A stretch of DNA of 64,000 nt from Pseudomonas fluorescens (GTDB lineage Bacteria; Pseudomonadota; Gammaproteobacteria; Pseudomonadales; Pseudomonadaceae): the NCBI RefSeq assembly GCF_902497785.1, contig NZ_CABVHK010000006.1, positions 186,001 to 250,000 on the forward strand, in the 5' to 3' direction. The position numbers and the translations under genes were made by a program. The notes under the pieces are model-generated. The model had not been told where the DNA came from and did not search any database. It saw only the letters and a program-made list of their open reading frames with translations. Positions within the stretch are counted from its first letter, which is position 1, and each line of letters opens with the position of its first letter. Shown piece after piece: positions 20,709 to 30,460 of this stretch.

Positions 20709-22025
20709 ATGGGCCCATGGCTCGATAGCATGACCGGATGGCTGGCGGCAAACCCGCAATGGCTGGCCGCGGCGGTGTTTGCAGTGGCCTTCGTCGAGTG
20801 CCTGGCGATTGCCGGGCTGATCGTGCCCGGCACGGTGTTGTTGTTTGCCGTCGCGGTCCTGGCCGGCAGCGGTGCTTTGTCGTTGAGCGAAACACTGTTG
20901 CTGGGATTCGTCGCTGGCGTGCTGGGGGATATCGTCTCCTACTTCATCGGGCGACATTTCCATCAGAACATCCGGCGCCTGCCCGGCCTGCGCCATCATC
21001 CGGAATGGATCGGTAGCGCCGAGGCGTATTTCCAGCGCTACGGCATCGCCAGCCTGCTGGTCGGGCGCTTCATCGGGCCTTTGCGGCCGATGCTGCCGAT
21101 GGTCGCCGGGATGTTCGACATGCCGTTCCCGCGCTTCGTCGCTGTCAGCCTGCTCGCCGCCGCCGGTTGGAGCGTCGCCTATCTACTGCCCGGCTGGGCC
21201 ACGGGCGCGGCTATTCGTTTGCCGCTGCCAGACGGTTTCTGGCCTGAAGCCGGGATCGTCGCCGGCAGCATTGCGGTGATGGTGGCCCTGAGCGCGACCA
21301 GCAGCCTGCGTCGTCATCGCAAAGCGACCATCGTCATTGCCGGCATGAGCTTTCTGATTCTCGCGGGACTGTTTATCGGCTACCCGCACCTCACGGCCCT
21401 CGATCAGGGGGTCATGACGCTGGTTCAGGAACACCGCAGCCCGACGCTGGATGAAGTGGCGGTGACCTTCACGCTGATCGGCGAGTTCCGCAACATGCTG
21501 CTGTTCAGCGCACTGCTGACCACTTTGCTGCTGATCACCCGACAATGGCGACAGGCGGTTTTCGCTGGCAGCACGCTGCTGTGCACCGCCCTCGCCAACA
21601 CCTACACCAAACAGTTTTTTGCCCGCGTGCGCCCGGAAGTATTGAGTGACCCGCTGGTGAGCTACAGCATGCCCAGCGGTCACGCTTCGGGGGCTTTCGC
21701 GCTGTTTCTGACATTGGCGGTGCTGGCCGGCCGCGGCCAACCTCCGCGCATGCGCCTGACCTGGGTATTCGTAGCCTGCCTGCCGGCGCTGGCGATTGCG
21801 TTGTCGCGCGTCTACCTCGGTGCACACTGGCCGACGGACATTGTCGCCGGCGCGATGCTGGCGGCGTGTTTCTGTGCTGCGACGCTGGGGCTGATTCAAC
21901 GACAGGCGCCACTCAGTGCCATGCCACCGAGGATTTGGTGGCTGGTAATACCGGCCATGGTGGCGTTGTTCAGTTTCTTTGCGTTGCGGCACTTGCCGCA
22001 TGCGATGTTGCGGTATGCGTACTAG
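20709..22025 (+). CDS. DedA / PAP2 phosphatase fusion membrane protein
   Basis: A 438-aa polytopic inner-membrane protein. Residues about 1-190 form a DedA (SNARE-associated) domain with ECLAIAGLIVPGT, GDIVSYFIGR and VGRFIGPLRPMLPMVAG. Residues about 230-410 form a PAP2 phosphatase domain with all three catalytic motifs: KQFFARVRP, PSGHAS and SRVYLGAHWPTD. Likely acts on undecaprenyl or phospholipid phosphates; DedA proteins are implicated in lipid carrier transport. An equivalent appears at PAO1 PA4011 as I recall. The substrate is inferred. Confidence 0.9.
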   Translation: MGPWLDSMTGWLAANPQWLAAAVFAVAFVECLAIAGLIVPGTVLLFAVAVLAGSGALSLSETLLLGFVAGVLGDIVSYFIGRHFHQNIRRLPGLRHHPEWIGSAEAYFQRYGIASLLVGRFIGPLRPMLPMVAGMFDMPFPRFVAVSLLAAAGWSVAYLLPGWATGAAIRLPLPDGFWPEAGIVAGSIAVMVALSATSSLRRHRKATIVIAGMSFLILAGLFIGYPHLTALDQGVMTLVQEHRSPTLDEVAVTFTLIGEFRNMLLFSALLTTLLLITRQWRQAVFAGSTLLCTALANTYTKQFFARVRPEVLSDPLVSYSMPSGHASGAFALFLTLAVLAGRGQPPRMRLTWVFVACLPALAIALSRVYLGAHWPTDIVAGAMLAACFCAATLGLIQRQAPLSAMPPRIWWLVIPAMVALFSFFALRHLPHAMLRYAY

Positions 22026-22539
22026 CCAGTCAGCTCACCCAAGGTCAAATTTGTCTAATTGATTTTGCACTAGCGGCTCGTACGAGCAAGGGCGTTCAAT
22101 CGAGCGCCCCTGTCCAATGGCAATCTCTCTGACTGTAAACTTTTCAACATGAAAGAAGTGCACATTCGCCACGGAACTTATCATTGCGACATTCGAAGTA
22201 ACATCGTTATGCGCCACCCCTTCTCTACCCTCTACAGTCGAGTAGTTGCAATATGACCTCCACGCAAGTACCAGATAAAACCTGATACTGCTGGTAAGTT
22301 AATGCTCATCGCCATGCGGTTCTCAACCGCTCAACCTTCATCACGACAGGCTGCACGCGAAATCCCCCCTGGAAAGCGATACTCAACTCGCCCCCATAGC
22401 TACAACTAAAAAACAAAAACTCTTAAAAAATAACTACGAAACACTTAAAAACAGACAACCAATTGCCATGAACTACAACAACTCCCAAACTCACCAGCAT
22501 TAAAACGAGACGCCAACCACCATAAGCAAGGATCGCTAC
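22026..22539. other. AT-richer gap without recognisable genes
   Basis: 514 bases of lower GC than the neighbours, ending in an A-rich stretch (about 22400-22500) before the orphan gene. It contains one hairpin (22090-22109, GGGCGTTC, loop AATC, GAGCGCCC) that may end the DedA-PAP2 transcript. No reading frame or RNA gene was recognised. The composition suggests acquired or relic DNA. Confidence 0.5.
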
Positions 22540-23094
22540 ATGACTGACATTAAGAATTCGTTCCTGGCAACACTTTCCCTGACAGGAAAACCATTAGTCA
22601 TCCTGCAACACAAACTTGAGCACCTCCTGTCGGATGGCAACCTATCGCCTGAACAGCATGACAAGTTCAGTGAGTCCCTGGGCCGGGAATTTGTGCGCAA
22701 ACTGATTACTGTGACGGAGCCTGGCAGTATTGAGCCGTTGACACTTTACTTTCGCCGGGACAGTGACAATTACACGATCTTCATTCGTAGCCCGATCAGC
22801 TTCCGCAGCAACACCCTCAGCATGGAGTACGCAGCCCGTGAAATGATCGCTTACAACGGTCACCCGCCCACCCGTTTTCATCTGATACAGGATGGCCGAG
22901 AAGTGACCCTCACAGATTTGAGCGACAACAACCCGCAGATAGGCTTGTTCAGTCACTCAAAGGAAATCAACATCAAAGCAGTATCCCATACGCCAGTGTT
23001 TGAGCATTTCACCGACCTGCCTTCGCGAATCGACGGTCAGACTGTCGAATTTGACCTCAACATCCTGGAGCGAAACGTCGCCCCGCTCCCCTGA
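22540..23094 (+). CDS. Orphan protein of unknown function (184 aa)
   Basis: I do not recognise this protein. It is soluble, with no signal peptide or membrane segment. The first 60 residues are helical in character (PLVILQHKLEHLLSDGNLSPEQHDKF) and the rest looks beta-rich with many polar residues. An AAGGA Shine-Dalgarno lies eight bases before the ATG, which supports real translation. It has lower GC and different codon use (ACA, ATT, TTA) from its neighbours, follows the AT-rich gap, and breaks an otherwise conserved order between the DedA-PAP2 gene and the Lon-N gene. Recent acquisition is likely. Confidence 0.7.
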   Translation: MTDIKNSFLATLSLTGKPLVILQHKLEHLLSDGNLSPEQHDKFSESLGREFVRKLITVTEPGSIEPLTLYFRRDSDNYTIFIRSPISFRSNTLSMEYAAREMIAYNGHPPTRFHLIQDGREVTLTDLSDNNPQIGLFSHSKEINIKAVSHTPVFEHFTDLPSRIDGQTVEFDLNILERNVAPLP

Positions 23095-23159
23095 CGAAAT
23101 CCGCTGAGACGATCTGGATAACAGCGTTGAAACAAACAGACGCTGTGATCCAGGATTTG

Positions 23160-23756
23160 TCAGGCAAACAACTCACCCTGCAATTCATCGAGCAACGCCT
23201 GAATCGCATCCAGCCGTTGCTGCGGATCGTCGAGTTGCAGCAGGTCGATTTTGTCCACTTCGGCGAACGGCAGCAGGTACGCCAGCTGATTGGCCAGCGA
23301 TTGCTGGCCGGTCGCTTCAGTGCCCATGTTCAACGCCTCGACCATCGGGTGTTCGGCGAGAGCCTTGAGCAGTGCGACGAGGTCGGCGTCCTCATCCTGC
23401 AACGGCTGTTCCGGCTCGTCTTCCAGCCATTCGACGTCGGCGACAGTCAACTGATCGCGCTGAACTTCGGTGCGCAATACGTGAAAACGCCGCCCGCCCT
23501 GCACCCGTATGCCCAGCAGGCCGTTGTCCTGCTGCTTGAAATCAGTGATCCGCGCTTCACACCCGACCAGCGCATAGCCTGCCGGAGCGATGCCGACCTC
23601 TTCGCCGTCGAGGAGGCACACCACGCCGAAGCCGGCGCCCTGTTTCATGCAGCGACTGATCATGTCCAGGTAACGCGCCTCGAAGATCTGCAGGTCGAGG
23701 ATGCACCCAGGAAACAGCACCGTGTTCAGCGGGAAAAGCGGCAAGCTCATAGACAT
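23160..23756 (-). CDS. LON peptidase N-terminal domain protein
   Basis: A 198-aa stand-alone Lon substrate-binding (LON_substr_bdg) domain without ATPase or protease parts. The signature LPLFPLNTVLFPGCILDLQIFEARYLDMI is clear. The C-terminal half is acidic and probably helical (EDEPEQPLQDEDADL). The substrate is unknown. It lies four bases downstream of the lrgB-like gene and may be co-transcribed with it, as in PAO1 PA4012-PA4014. Confidence 0.9.
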   Translation of the reverse strand: MSMSLPLFPLNTVLFPGCILDLQIFEARYLDMISRCMKQGAGFGVVCLLDGEEVGIAPAGYALVGCEARITDFKQQDNGLLGIRVQGGRRFHVLRTEVQRDQLTVADVEWLEDEPEQPLQDEDADLVALLKALAEHPMVEALNMGTEATGQQSLANQLAYLLPFAEVDKIDLLQLDDPQQRLDAIQALLDELQGELFA

Positions 23757-23760
23757 TTCC

Positions 23761-24477
23761 TTACACCACCATCGACACCGCCAACGGCAGGAACACCGCC
23801 GTGGCCACGCCCATCAGACTCATCGCCAGCGCCGCAAAGGCGCCGCACTCTTCACTTTCCTGCATCGCCACCGCCGTCCCGACCGCGTGGGCCGTCATGC
23901 CCAGCGCCATGCCGCGCGCCTCGGGGCTGTGGACACCGAGGCGGTTCAACAGGCTGGGCCCGAAGATCGCTCCGATCACGCCGGTGATCAACACAAACAC
24001 CGCCGCCAGCGCCGCCACGCCACCGATCTGTTCGGCCACCAGCATCGCAATCGGCGAGGTCACTGACTTCGGCGCCATGGTCATCAGGATCATGTGTTCG
24101 GCCCCGAACGACCAGCCCAGCAGCACGCCCATCCCGGTGGCAACCACGCCGCCTATCACCAGCGTAGTAAATATCGGCCAGAACAACTGCCGAATCCGTC
24201 GCAGGTTGAGGTAAAGCGGCACGGCCAGCGCGACGGTGGCGGGGCCGAGCAAAATGCTCAGGATCTCGGTGCTCTTGCGGTACTCCGCGTACGTCAGGCC
24301 GCAACCCACCAATACGCCGATGACCAACAGCATGGAGACCAGCACCGGCTGCAAAAAGATCCAGCGGGTTTTTTCGAATGCGGCCAACACCAACTGATAA
24401 GCGCCGAGAGTGATGCCGATGCCGAACAGGGGATGATGAATAACCGACGTCCAGGCGCCGTGCCAGTCGAAGATCAT
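23761..24477 (-). CDS. LrgB/CidB-family membrane protein
   Basis: A 238-aa polytopic protein of the LrgB family, putative holin-antiholin partner that affects murein hydrolase activity or metabolite export. Conserved sequences: LLGPATVALAVPLY, APKSVTSPIAM and GMTAHAVGTAVA. The ATG overlaps the lrgA stop as ATGA. The longer upstream frame is not used. Confidence 0.92.
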   Translation of the reverse strand: MIFDWHGAWTSVIHHPLFGIGITLGAYQLVLAAFEKTRWIFLQPVLVSMLLVIGVLVGCGLTYAEYRKSTEILSILLGPATVALAVPLYLNLRRIRQLFWPIFTTLVIGGVVATGMGVLLGWSFGAEHMILMTMAPKSVTSPIAMLVAEQIGGVAALAAVFVLITGVIGAIFGPSLLNRLGVHSPEARGMALGMTAHAVGTAVAMQESEECGAFAALAMSLMGVATAVFLPLAVSMVV

Positions 24478-24839
24478 GGCTGATCCTCGGAGTGCGCAGC
24501 GTGACGCTTGACCATGCGCTGCATCAGCACCCCGGCGAAGGCCATGGACAACAGCAGCGACAACACCAGCGCGCCGACAATCGCCCAAAAGTCCGCAGCA
24601 ATGTCCTTGGCGTAGACCATCACGCCCACGGCCGGCGGCACCAGCAGCAACGGCAGGTAACGCAACAGGCTGCTGGCAGCCAGGTTCAGCGGCTCGCCGA
24701 CCTGGCCACGGCAGATCAAGTACACCAGCAGAAGTAGCAGGCCGATGATCGGCCCCGGCAATACCGGCAACAACAAATGGTTGATGGCGGTGCCCAGCAG
24801 TTGGAACAGCACCAGCCAGGTCAGGCCACGTAACAGCAT
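24474..24839 (-). CDS. LrgA/CidA-family membrane protein
   Basis: A 121-aa protein with four membrane segments, including LPGPIIGLLLLL and LLRYLPLLLVPPAVGVMVY, both typical of CidA/LrgA. The start at MLLRGLTWLVLFQ follows a GGAGAGGA Shine-Dalgarno; the upstream frame is discarded. It is translationally coupled to the LrgB-like gene. Whether it corresponds to Cid or Lrg cannot be told from sequence alone. Confidence 0.92.
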   Translation of the reverse strand: MLLRGLTWLVLFQLLGTAINHLLLPVLPGPIIGLLLLLVYLICRGQVGEPLNLAASSLLRYLPLLLVPPAVGVMVYAKDIAADFWAIVGALVLSLLLSMAFAGVLMQRMVKRHAAHSEDQP

Positions 24840-25024
24840 TCGTCCTCTCCCCCGAAAATTCGCGCCCGGCATTATAAGCATGCCAACGCTATAGACCGGC
24901 ATTCGCCAAAAGCATGGTCGGTTGACCGGAGCAATTTGCCATGTTGATCTAAAGTGGTTCGCAGGGAGGTCAAATCCCCCCACTCGAAAAACTATAAATC
25001 CGATGAAACACAAGGAGAGTCTCA

Positions 25025-25480
25025 ATGCCCTATGTTCCCGCTGCAGAGCTCAAAGATTATGTCGGCAAGGAACTTGGACGTTCCGACTGGCTTACCATCG
25101 ATCAGGAACGCATTAACCTGTTCGCCGAAGCCACGGGGGACTATCAGTTCATCCACGTCGACCCGGTCAAAGCTGCGCAAACGCCATTTGGCAGCACCAT
25201 AGCCCACGGCTTCCTGTCGCTGTCGCTGATCCCGAAACTGATGGAAGACATCCTCATCCTGCCTGAAGGCTTGAAGATGGTGGTCAATTACGGCCTGGAC
25301 AGCGTGCGCTTCATTCAACCGGTCAAGGTCAACTCGAAAGTGCGACTCAAGGTCGATCTGACCGAAGTCACCGAGAAAAAACCTGGCCAATGGCTGCTCA
25401 AAGTCACCGCCACCCTCGAGATCGAAGGCTCGGAAAAACCGGCCTACATCGCCGAGCCTCTGTCCCTCTGCTTCGTATAG
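25025..25480 (+). CDS. MaoC-family (R)-hydratase-like protein
   Basis: A 151-aa hot-dog-fold protein. The hydratase 2 motif is seen as FAEATGDYQFIHVDPVKA, with the catalytic Asp and His, and GSTIAHGFLSLSLI. This is the NodN/MaoC type that hydrates or dehydrates enoyl-CoA thioesters; the actual substrate is unknown. An AAGGAGAG Shine-Dalgarno precedes the ATG. It is divergent from the lrgAB pair. Confidence 0.93.
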   Translation: MPYVPAAELKDYVGKELGRSDWLTIDQERINLFAEATGDYQFIHVDPVKAAQTPFGSTIAHGFLSLSLIPKLMEDILILPEGLKMVVNYGLDSVRFIQPVKVNSKVRLKVDLTEVTEKKPGQWLLKVTATLEIEGSEKPAYIAEPLSLCFV

Positions 25481-25591
25481 CCCTCCCGGATGCGAAGCAG
25501 CGCGTGCTGTTTCGCGACCTCTCTCGACTGCTCTCTATATAAGGTCATGGCGCTGCGGCATACTCGGTCGCCTAATTGCCCGGATCCCGCT

Positions 25592-27310
25592 ATGCGCTCA
25601 CTTGCCCTTCTAGCCTTGACCCTGATGCTCACCGCGTGCGGCGACGGCGAATCGCTGTTGCCCCCCGACGCCCGCCTGCCGGACGGTGGACGCTATCGCG
25701 GAGAACTGGTCGACGGATTGTTGCAGGGCCAGGGCCGCGTCGATTACCCGAACGGCAGCTGGTACGCCGGCAGTTTCGACAAGGGCCAATGGCACGGCCC
25801 GGGCGAATGGCACGGCAGCAACGGCGAAGTGTACCGCGGCAATTTCAATCTGGGACTGTTCGACGGCCAAGGCACGCTGACCACCAGCGGCAGCAGCTAC
25901 AACGGCGGGTTCAAGGCGGGTCGACGCGAAGGCGAAGGCACCCTCAAAGAAAACGGCATGACTTACCGTGGCGAATTCAAGGCCGATCAATACTCAGGGC
26001 TCGGTCGTCTGGAACTGGATGACGGCAGCTCCTATCAAGGCCAGTTCGCCCATGGCAAACCCAACGGCGAAGGCCAGCGCGGCGACGCCAGCGGCAACCA
26101 GTTCACTGGGCATTTCAAGGACGGTCAGCTGGAAGGCAACGGCACTTTCAACAGCGCCGACGGCGACATCTACGTCGGCGGTTTCAAGAACAACCAGCTG
26201 CACGGCAAGGGCCGCTACGAAAACGCCGACGGCGATGTCTGGCTGGGTCAATTCAAGGAAGGCTCGCTGAACGGCAAGGGCGAGTTGATCGGCGCGGACG
26301 GCAGTCACTACGTCGGTCAGTTCAGCGACTGGCGCTTCACGGGGCAGGGACGGTTGAATCTGGCCGATGGCAGTTTTTACATCGGCCAGTTCGACGGTGA
26401 CAACTATTCCGGGCGCGGCACCCTCGTGCTGACCGATGGAACCGTGCAGAGCGGCACGTGGATCAATGGTCAGCGGGTACGCGATGCCGACGGCAAGCTG
26501 CTGCCCGACAGCCTTGAACTCGGCTTGCTGGCCCAGGGCCGCCTGCTCGAGGACGCACTGGCCAATGTGCCAGCCTCGACCCCGGCTATCGAGTTGTACA
26601 CTCTGACCCTCGGTGGTGACGGCAAGCAGAGCGTGTTCCTGCGCGAGTCCGATTTCGTCAGCAATATGCTTACCAGCCGCTTCAGCGCGTTCGGCCAGAT
26701 TCGCCTGGTGAACCATCGTGACCACCTCGTCGATCGGCCGATGGCCACCCGGGAAAACCTGCGCCGCGCCGCGCTGACCCTGGCCGAGCGCAGCGGTCCG
26801 GAGGATTTGATCTTCATCTACCTGACCAGTCACGGCAGCAGCGAACACGAGCTGGTCCTCGACCAACCGCGCATGGAACTGGCCGACCTGCCGGCTGACG
26901 AACTCGCCGCGGTGCTCGCACCGTTGAAAAACCGCGACAAGATCGTGGTGATTTCGGCTTGCTACTCCGGTGGCTTCATCCCCGCCCTCAAGGACGAACG
27001 CACCTTGATCATGACCGCCTCCCGGGCCGACCGCGTGTCCTTCGGTTGCTCCGAAGAAGCCAACTTCACCTACTTCGGCGACGCGCTGTTTGCCCAGGCC
27101 CTGAACCAGACCGACGATCTGGAACACGCCTTCAAACTGGCCAAAGCCACCGTCGCCGAGCGCGAGCTGGCGGACGGCTTCGAAGCGTCTGAACCGCAGA
27201 TCTGGGCACCGAAAACCGTACTCTCTCACTGGCAGCTTCTACGCAAACAGCAGGCACGAAAAGCACTACAAAGTGTCTCTATCGACAACAAGGATGCAAA
27301 GAGCAACTAA
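25592..27310 (+). CDS. MORN-repeat lipoprotein with C13 (caspase/legumain-like) peptidase domain
   Basis: A 572-aa predicted lipoprotein: MRSLALLALTLMLTAC with lipobox LTAC (Cys16). Residues about 35-290 contain eleven complete MORN repeats of the form YxGxFxxGxxxGxG plus one partial repeat. The C-terminal 250 residues resemble peptidase family C13. His414 lies in LTSHGSS and Cys457 in VVISACYSGGF, the expected His-Cys dyad, each after a hydrophobic strand. Equivalent in position to PAO1 PA4016. The start at 25592 is chosen for the signal peptide. Substrate and role are unknown. Confidence 0.88.
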   Translation: MRSLALLALTLMLTACGDGESLLPPDARLPDGGRYRGELVDGLLQGQGRVDYPNGSWYAGSFDKGQWHGPGEWHGSNGEVYRGNFNLGLFDGQGTLTTSGSSYNGGFKAGRREGEGTLKENGMTYRGEFKADQYSGLGRLELDDGSSYQGQFAHGKPNGEGQRGDASGNQFTGHFKDGQLEGNGTFNSADGDIYVGGFKNNQLHGKGRYENADGDVWLGQFKEGSLNGKGELIGADGSHYVGQFSDWRFTGQGRLNLADGSFYIGQFDGDNYSGRGTLVLTDGTVQSGTWINGQRVRDADGKLLPDSLELGLLAQGRLLEDALANVPASTPAIELYTLTLGGDGKQSVFLRESDFVSNMLTSRFSAFGQIRLVNHRDHLVDRPMATRENLRRAALTLAERSGPEDLIFIYLTSHGSSEHELVLDQPRMELADLPADELAAVLAPLKNRDKIVVISACYSGGFIPALKDERTLIMTASRADRVSFGCSEEANFTYFGDALFAQALNQTDDLEHAFKLAKATVAERELADGFEASEPQIWAPKTVLSHWQLLRKQQARKALQSVSIDNKDAKSN

Positions 27311-27337
27311 GCTGAACAGTATCAAGGGAGAAACACT

Positions 27338-27979
27338 ATGTACTTGACGCCTCAGCACGTCTTGCTTGCCGGAGCCACCGGTTTGACCGGTGAACACCTG
27401 CTCGATCGCCTGCTCAACGAGCCCACGATCTCGCGGGTACTGGCGCCCTCGCGCCGGCCGCTGGCCGAGCATCCACATCTGGAAAACCCGGTCGGCGACC
27501 CGGCGGTGTTCCTGCCGCAATTGAACGGTCGCGTCGATATCGCCTACTGCTGCCTTGGCACCACCATCAAACAGGCCGGCTCGGAAGAGGCGTTCCGCGC
27601 GGTCGACCTGGACATGGTCGTGGCCTTCGGCAAACGTGCGCGGGAAATGGGCGCGCGGCACCTGATCGTGATCAGTGCCTTGGGGGCCGATCGCAGATCC
27701 TCGGTGTTCTACAACCGGGTCAAAGGCGAGATGGAATACGCCTTGCGGGCGCAAGACTGGCCACAACTGACCATTTGTCGGCCTTCACTGTTGCTGGGCG
27801 ACCGCCTCGAACCGCGCCTGGCCGAACAAGTCGCCGGTCCGTTGTCGCGCTTGATCCCGGGCAAATACCGCGGCATCGAAGCCTGTCAGCTGGCCCGCGC
27901 GATGTGGCGCCTGGCCCTGGAGGAACAAGATGGGGTGCGGGTGGTTGAGTCGGATGAATTGCGCAAGTTAGGCAAGTAA
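27338..27979 (+). CDS. Atypical SDR, NAD(P)-binding protein
   Basis: A 213-aa Rossmann-fold protein. The N-terminal nucleotide motif is [18 protein letters not shown], a TGxTGxxG variant. Other family features are [23 protein letters not shown] and [22 protein letters not shown] with the YxxxK-like tyrosine and lysine. It resembles the TIP30/HTATIP2-like branch of short-chain dehydrogenases. The substrate is unknown. It lies 27 bases after the MORN gene. Confidence 0.88.
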   Translation: MYLTPQHVLLAGATGLTGEHLLDRLLNEPTISRVLAPSRRPLAEHPHLENPVGDPAVFLPQLNGRVDIAYCCLGTTIKQAGSEEAFRAVDLDMVVAFGKRAREMGARHLIVISALGADRRSSVFYNRVKGEMEYALRAQDWPQLTICRPSLLLGDRLEPRLAEQVAGPLSRLIPGKYRGIEACQLARAMWRLALEEQDGVRVVESDELRKLGK

Positions 27980-28063
27980 ATCAACGGATCGCAGCCTTCG
28001 GCAGCTCCTACAGGAGAATGACGTACACCCTGTAGGAGCTGCCGAAGGCTGCGATCTTTTATT
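27980..28063. repeat. REP doublet (family A)
   Basis: GGATCGCAGCCTTCGGCAGC to CTCCTACAGG, then the inverted TGTAGGAGCTGCCGAAGG to GATCTTTT. It separates the convergent SDR and small lipoprotein genes. Confidence 0.85.
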
Positions 28064-28066
28064 CTT

Positions 28067-28351
28067 TTACAACCCACCCGTCGCCTGAAAACTCACACCG
28101 ATCACCGTCAACACCGACAACGGCAACAACAGCGTGTCCAGCAAGGCGCTGGCCGGCAGATCAACACCGGGATAACTCGGCGCCTCGGCGCCGAATCGGT
28201 CCATGGCGCAACAACCACCGTTCAAGGCATACCAATCCAGCCGCGTCCCGGAATACACCACCGGCGCCCCGGGTTTCGCGGCATCGAGCGTGCGCGCCGT
28301 GGCGCAGCCCGCGAGTTGCAGCGCCAGCACCATTACCAGCAGCTTATTCAT
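28067..28351 (-). CDS. YceK/YidQ-family small lipoprotein (DUF1375)
   Basis: A 94-aa lipoprotein with lipobox LAGC (Cys16) in [16 protein letters not shown]. The family pattern is present: [16 protein letters not shown], then [16 protein letters not shown], a hydrophobic C-terminal part. Its ATG overlaps the end of ubiX, so the two are coupled. The role is unknown. Confidence 0.88.
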   Translation of the reverse strand: MNKLLVMVLALQLAGCATARTLDAAKPGAPVVYSGTRLDWYALNGGCCAMDRFGAEAPSYPGVDLPASALLDTLLLPLSVLTVIGVSFQATGGL

Positions 28352-28976
28352 CGCTGGTCAGATGATGCTCGCCCCAACGCGGCAGCATGTCCTGGGGAAT
28401 GTTCAGCAGATTGAGAATCCGCGCCACCACGAAGTCGATCAGGTCATCGATGGTTTGCGGCTGATGATAGAAGCCCGGCGATGCCGGCAGGATCGTCACG
28501 CCCATGTTCGACAACTTGAGCATGTGCTCCAGATGAATACTCGAATAGGGCGCTTCGCGCGGCACCAGAATCAACTGACGACGCTCCTTCAACGTGACGT
28601 CGGCCGCACGCTCGATCAAGTTGTTGCAGGCGCCGGTAGCAATGGCCGACAAGGTCCCGGTGGAACACGGCACCACCACCATTGCGGCCGGCGCGCCGGA
28701 GCCCGAAGCCACCGGCGACATCCAGTCTTCCTTGCCGTACACGCGAATCTGCCCGGCGGCAGCGCCGGTGTACTCGGTGAGAAAGGCCTGCATCATTTGG
28801 GTTTTCGGCGGCAGCGTAACGTCAGTCTCGGTGGCCATGACCAATTGCGCCGCCTTGGAAATCAGGAAGTGCACCTCGCGATCTTCGCGGATCAGGCAGT
28901 CGAGCAAACGCAAACCGTACTGGGCGCCCGAAGCGCCGGTCATGGCCAGCGTGATGCGTTCCGGGCCGTTGTTCAT
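28344..28976 (-). CDS. ubiX: Flavin prenyltransferase UbiX
   Basis: Makes prenylated FMN, the cofactor of UbiD decarboxylase in ubiquinone synthesis. The 210-aa protein has [48 protein letters not shown] and [16 protein letters not shown], all typical. The ATG overlaps the mpl stop (ATGA). The upstream extension in this frame is a shadow of mpl. Confidence 0.97.
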   Translation of the reverse strand: MNNGPERITLAMTGASGAQYGLRLLDCLIREDREVHFLISKAAQLVMATETDVTLPPKTQMMQAFLTEYTGAAAGQIRVYGKEDWMSPVASGSGAPAAMVVVPCSTGTLSAIATGACNNLIERAADVTLKERRQLILVPREAPYSSIHLEHMLKLSNMGVTILPASPGFYHQPQTIDDLIDFVVARILNLLNIPQDMLPRWGEHHLTSDE

Positions 28977-30322
28977 TGCAGCGCCTCGGCGAGTTTGCCG
29001 TGCAGGCCGCCGAAGCCGCCGTTGCTCATGATCACCACGTGGGTGCCGGGCTGAGCCTGACTTTTCACGCGTTCGATAATGCCTTCCAGCGAATCGCTGA
29101 CAATCGACGGCACCGTGCACAGCGCAGCGGTCGCGGCCAGATCCCAACCGAGGTTGGCCGGCGCGTACCAGATCACTTGATCGGCATCGACCACACTTTC
29201 CGGCAACCCGTCACGGTGAGCGCCGAGCTTCATGGAATTGGAACGCGGTTCGATGATCGCGATCAACGGCGCATCGCCAATGCGCTTGCGCAGGCCGTCG
29301 AGGGTGGTGGCGATGGCCGTCGGATGGTGGGCAAAGTCGTCGTAGATGGTGATGCCACGCACTTCCGCAACTTTCTCCATGCGCCGCTTCACGCTTTTGA
29401 ACGCGCTCAACGCGGCGATGCCCATGGACGGCACGACACCGACGTGACGCGCCGCTGCCAAAGTCGCCAAGGCGTTTGCGACGTTGTGTTGTCCGGTCAT
29501 GTCCCAGTCGACCACGCCCTGGGCGACACCTTCGAACATCACTTCGAACTTCGAACCGTCTTCGCTCAACAGTTTGACCTGCCATTGACCGCCCGCGCCG
29601 GTGGTTTGCACCGGGGTCCAGCAGCCCATCTCGATCACACGTAGCAATGCCGGTTCTGTGGTCGGGTGGATCACCAGGCCTTCACTCGGGATCGTTCGCA
29701 CCAAATGGTGGAATTGCCGTTCGATAGCTGGCAGATCGGGGAAGATGTCGGCGTGATCGAATTCCAGGTTGTTCAGGATCGCGGTGCGCGGACGGTAGTG
29801 CACGAACTTGGAGCGTTTGTCGAAGAACGCACTGTCGTACTCGTCGGCCTCGATCACGAAGAACGGTGTGCCGCCCAGACGCGCCGATACCGAGAAATTC
29901 TGCGGCACGCCACCGATCAGGAAACCCGGGCTCATGCCCGCGTGCTCCAACACCCAGGCGAGCATGCTGCTGGTGGTGGTTTTGCCATGCGTGCCGGCAA
30001 CGGCCAGCACCCAGCGGCCTTGCAGCACGTGATCGGCCAGCCATTGCGGGCCGGAGACATAGGGCAGGCCTTTGTTCAGCACATATTCGACCGCCGGGTT
30101 GCCGCGGGACATGGCGTTGCCGATCACCACCAGATCCGGCGCCGGATCAAGCTGGGCGGGATCGTAGCCTTGAGTCAACTCGATGCCCTGCGCCTCAAGC
30201 TGAGTGCTCATCGGCGGATAGACGTTGGCATCGGAGCCCGTCACATGATGGCCCAGCTCTTTGGCCAGAACCGCCATCGAACCCATGAAAGTGCCGCAGA
30301 TACCAAGAATATGAATGTGCAT
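28973..30322 (-). CDS. mpl: UDP-N-acetylmuramate:L-Ala-gamma-D-Glu-meso-DAP ligase
   Basis: Recycles murein tripeptide by ligating it to UDP-MurNAc in the cytoplasm. Length is 449 aa. The Mur ligase ATP motif is [29 protein letters not shown] and the C-terminal [12 protein letters not shown] are also present. It heads the mpl-ubiX-lipoprotein operon, matching PAO1 PA4020-PA4018. Confidence 0.97.
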   Translation of the reverse strand: MHIHILGICGTFMGSMAVLAKELGHHVTGSDANVYPPMSTQLEAQGIELTQGYDPAQLDPAPDLVVIGNAMSRGNPAVEYVLNKGLPYVSGPQWLADHVLQGRWVLAVAGTHGKTTTSSMLAWVLEHAGMSPGFLIGGVPQNFSVSARLGGTPFFVIEADEYDSAFFDKRSKFVHYRPRTAILNNLEFDHADIFPDLPAIERQFHHLVRTIPSEGLVIHPTTEPALLRVIEMGCWTPVQTTGAGGQWQVKLLSEDGSKFEVMFEGVAQGVVDWDMTGQHNVANALATLAAARHVGVVPSMGIAALSAFKSVKRRMEKVAEVRGITIYDDFAHHPTAIATTLDGLRKRIGDAPLIAIIEPRSNSMKLGAHRDGLPESVVDADQVIWYAPANLGWDLAATAALCTVPSIVSDSLEGIIERVKSQAQPGTHVVIMSNGGFGGLHGKLAEALQ

Positions 30323-30403
30323 AGTCGACCTCGTAAAACATGGCCGCAGGTTAGCCTAGGGAGGCGAAAATCGCACTCTTTAGCTGATGGGCTCCCGGTC
30401 CTG

Positions 30404-30446
30404 GTGGCGAGGGAGCTTGCTCCCGCTGGGTCGCGCAGCGGCCCCA
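30404..30446. repeat. Single REP copy (family B, GAGGGAGCTTGCTCCC type)
   Basis: GTGGCGAGGGAGCTTGCTCC followed by CGCTGGG and a CGCAGCGGCCCC half. It lies between mpl and eatR. Only part of the usual doublet is present. Confidence 0.65.
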
Positions 30447-30460
30447 AAACCTGAAACAGG

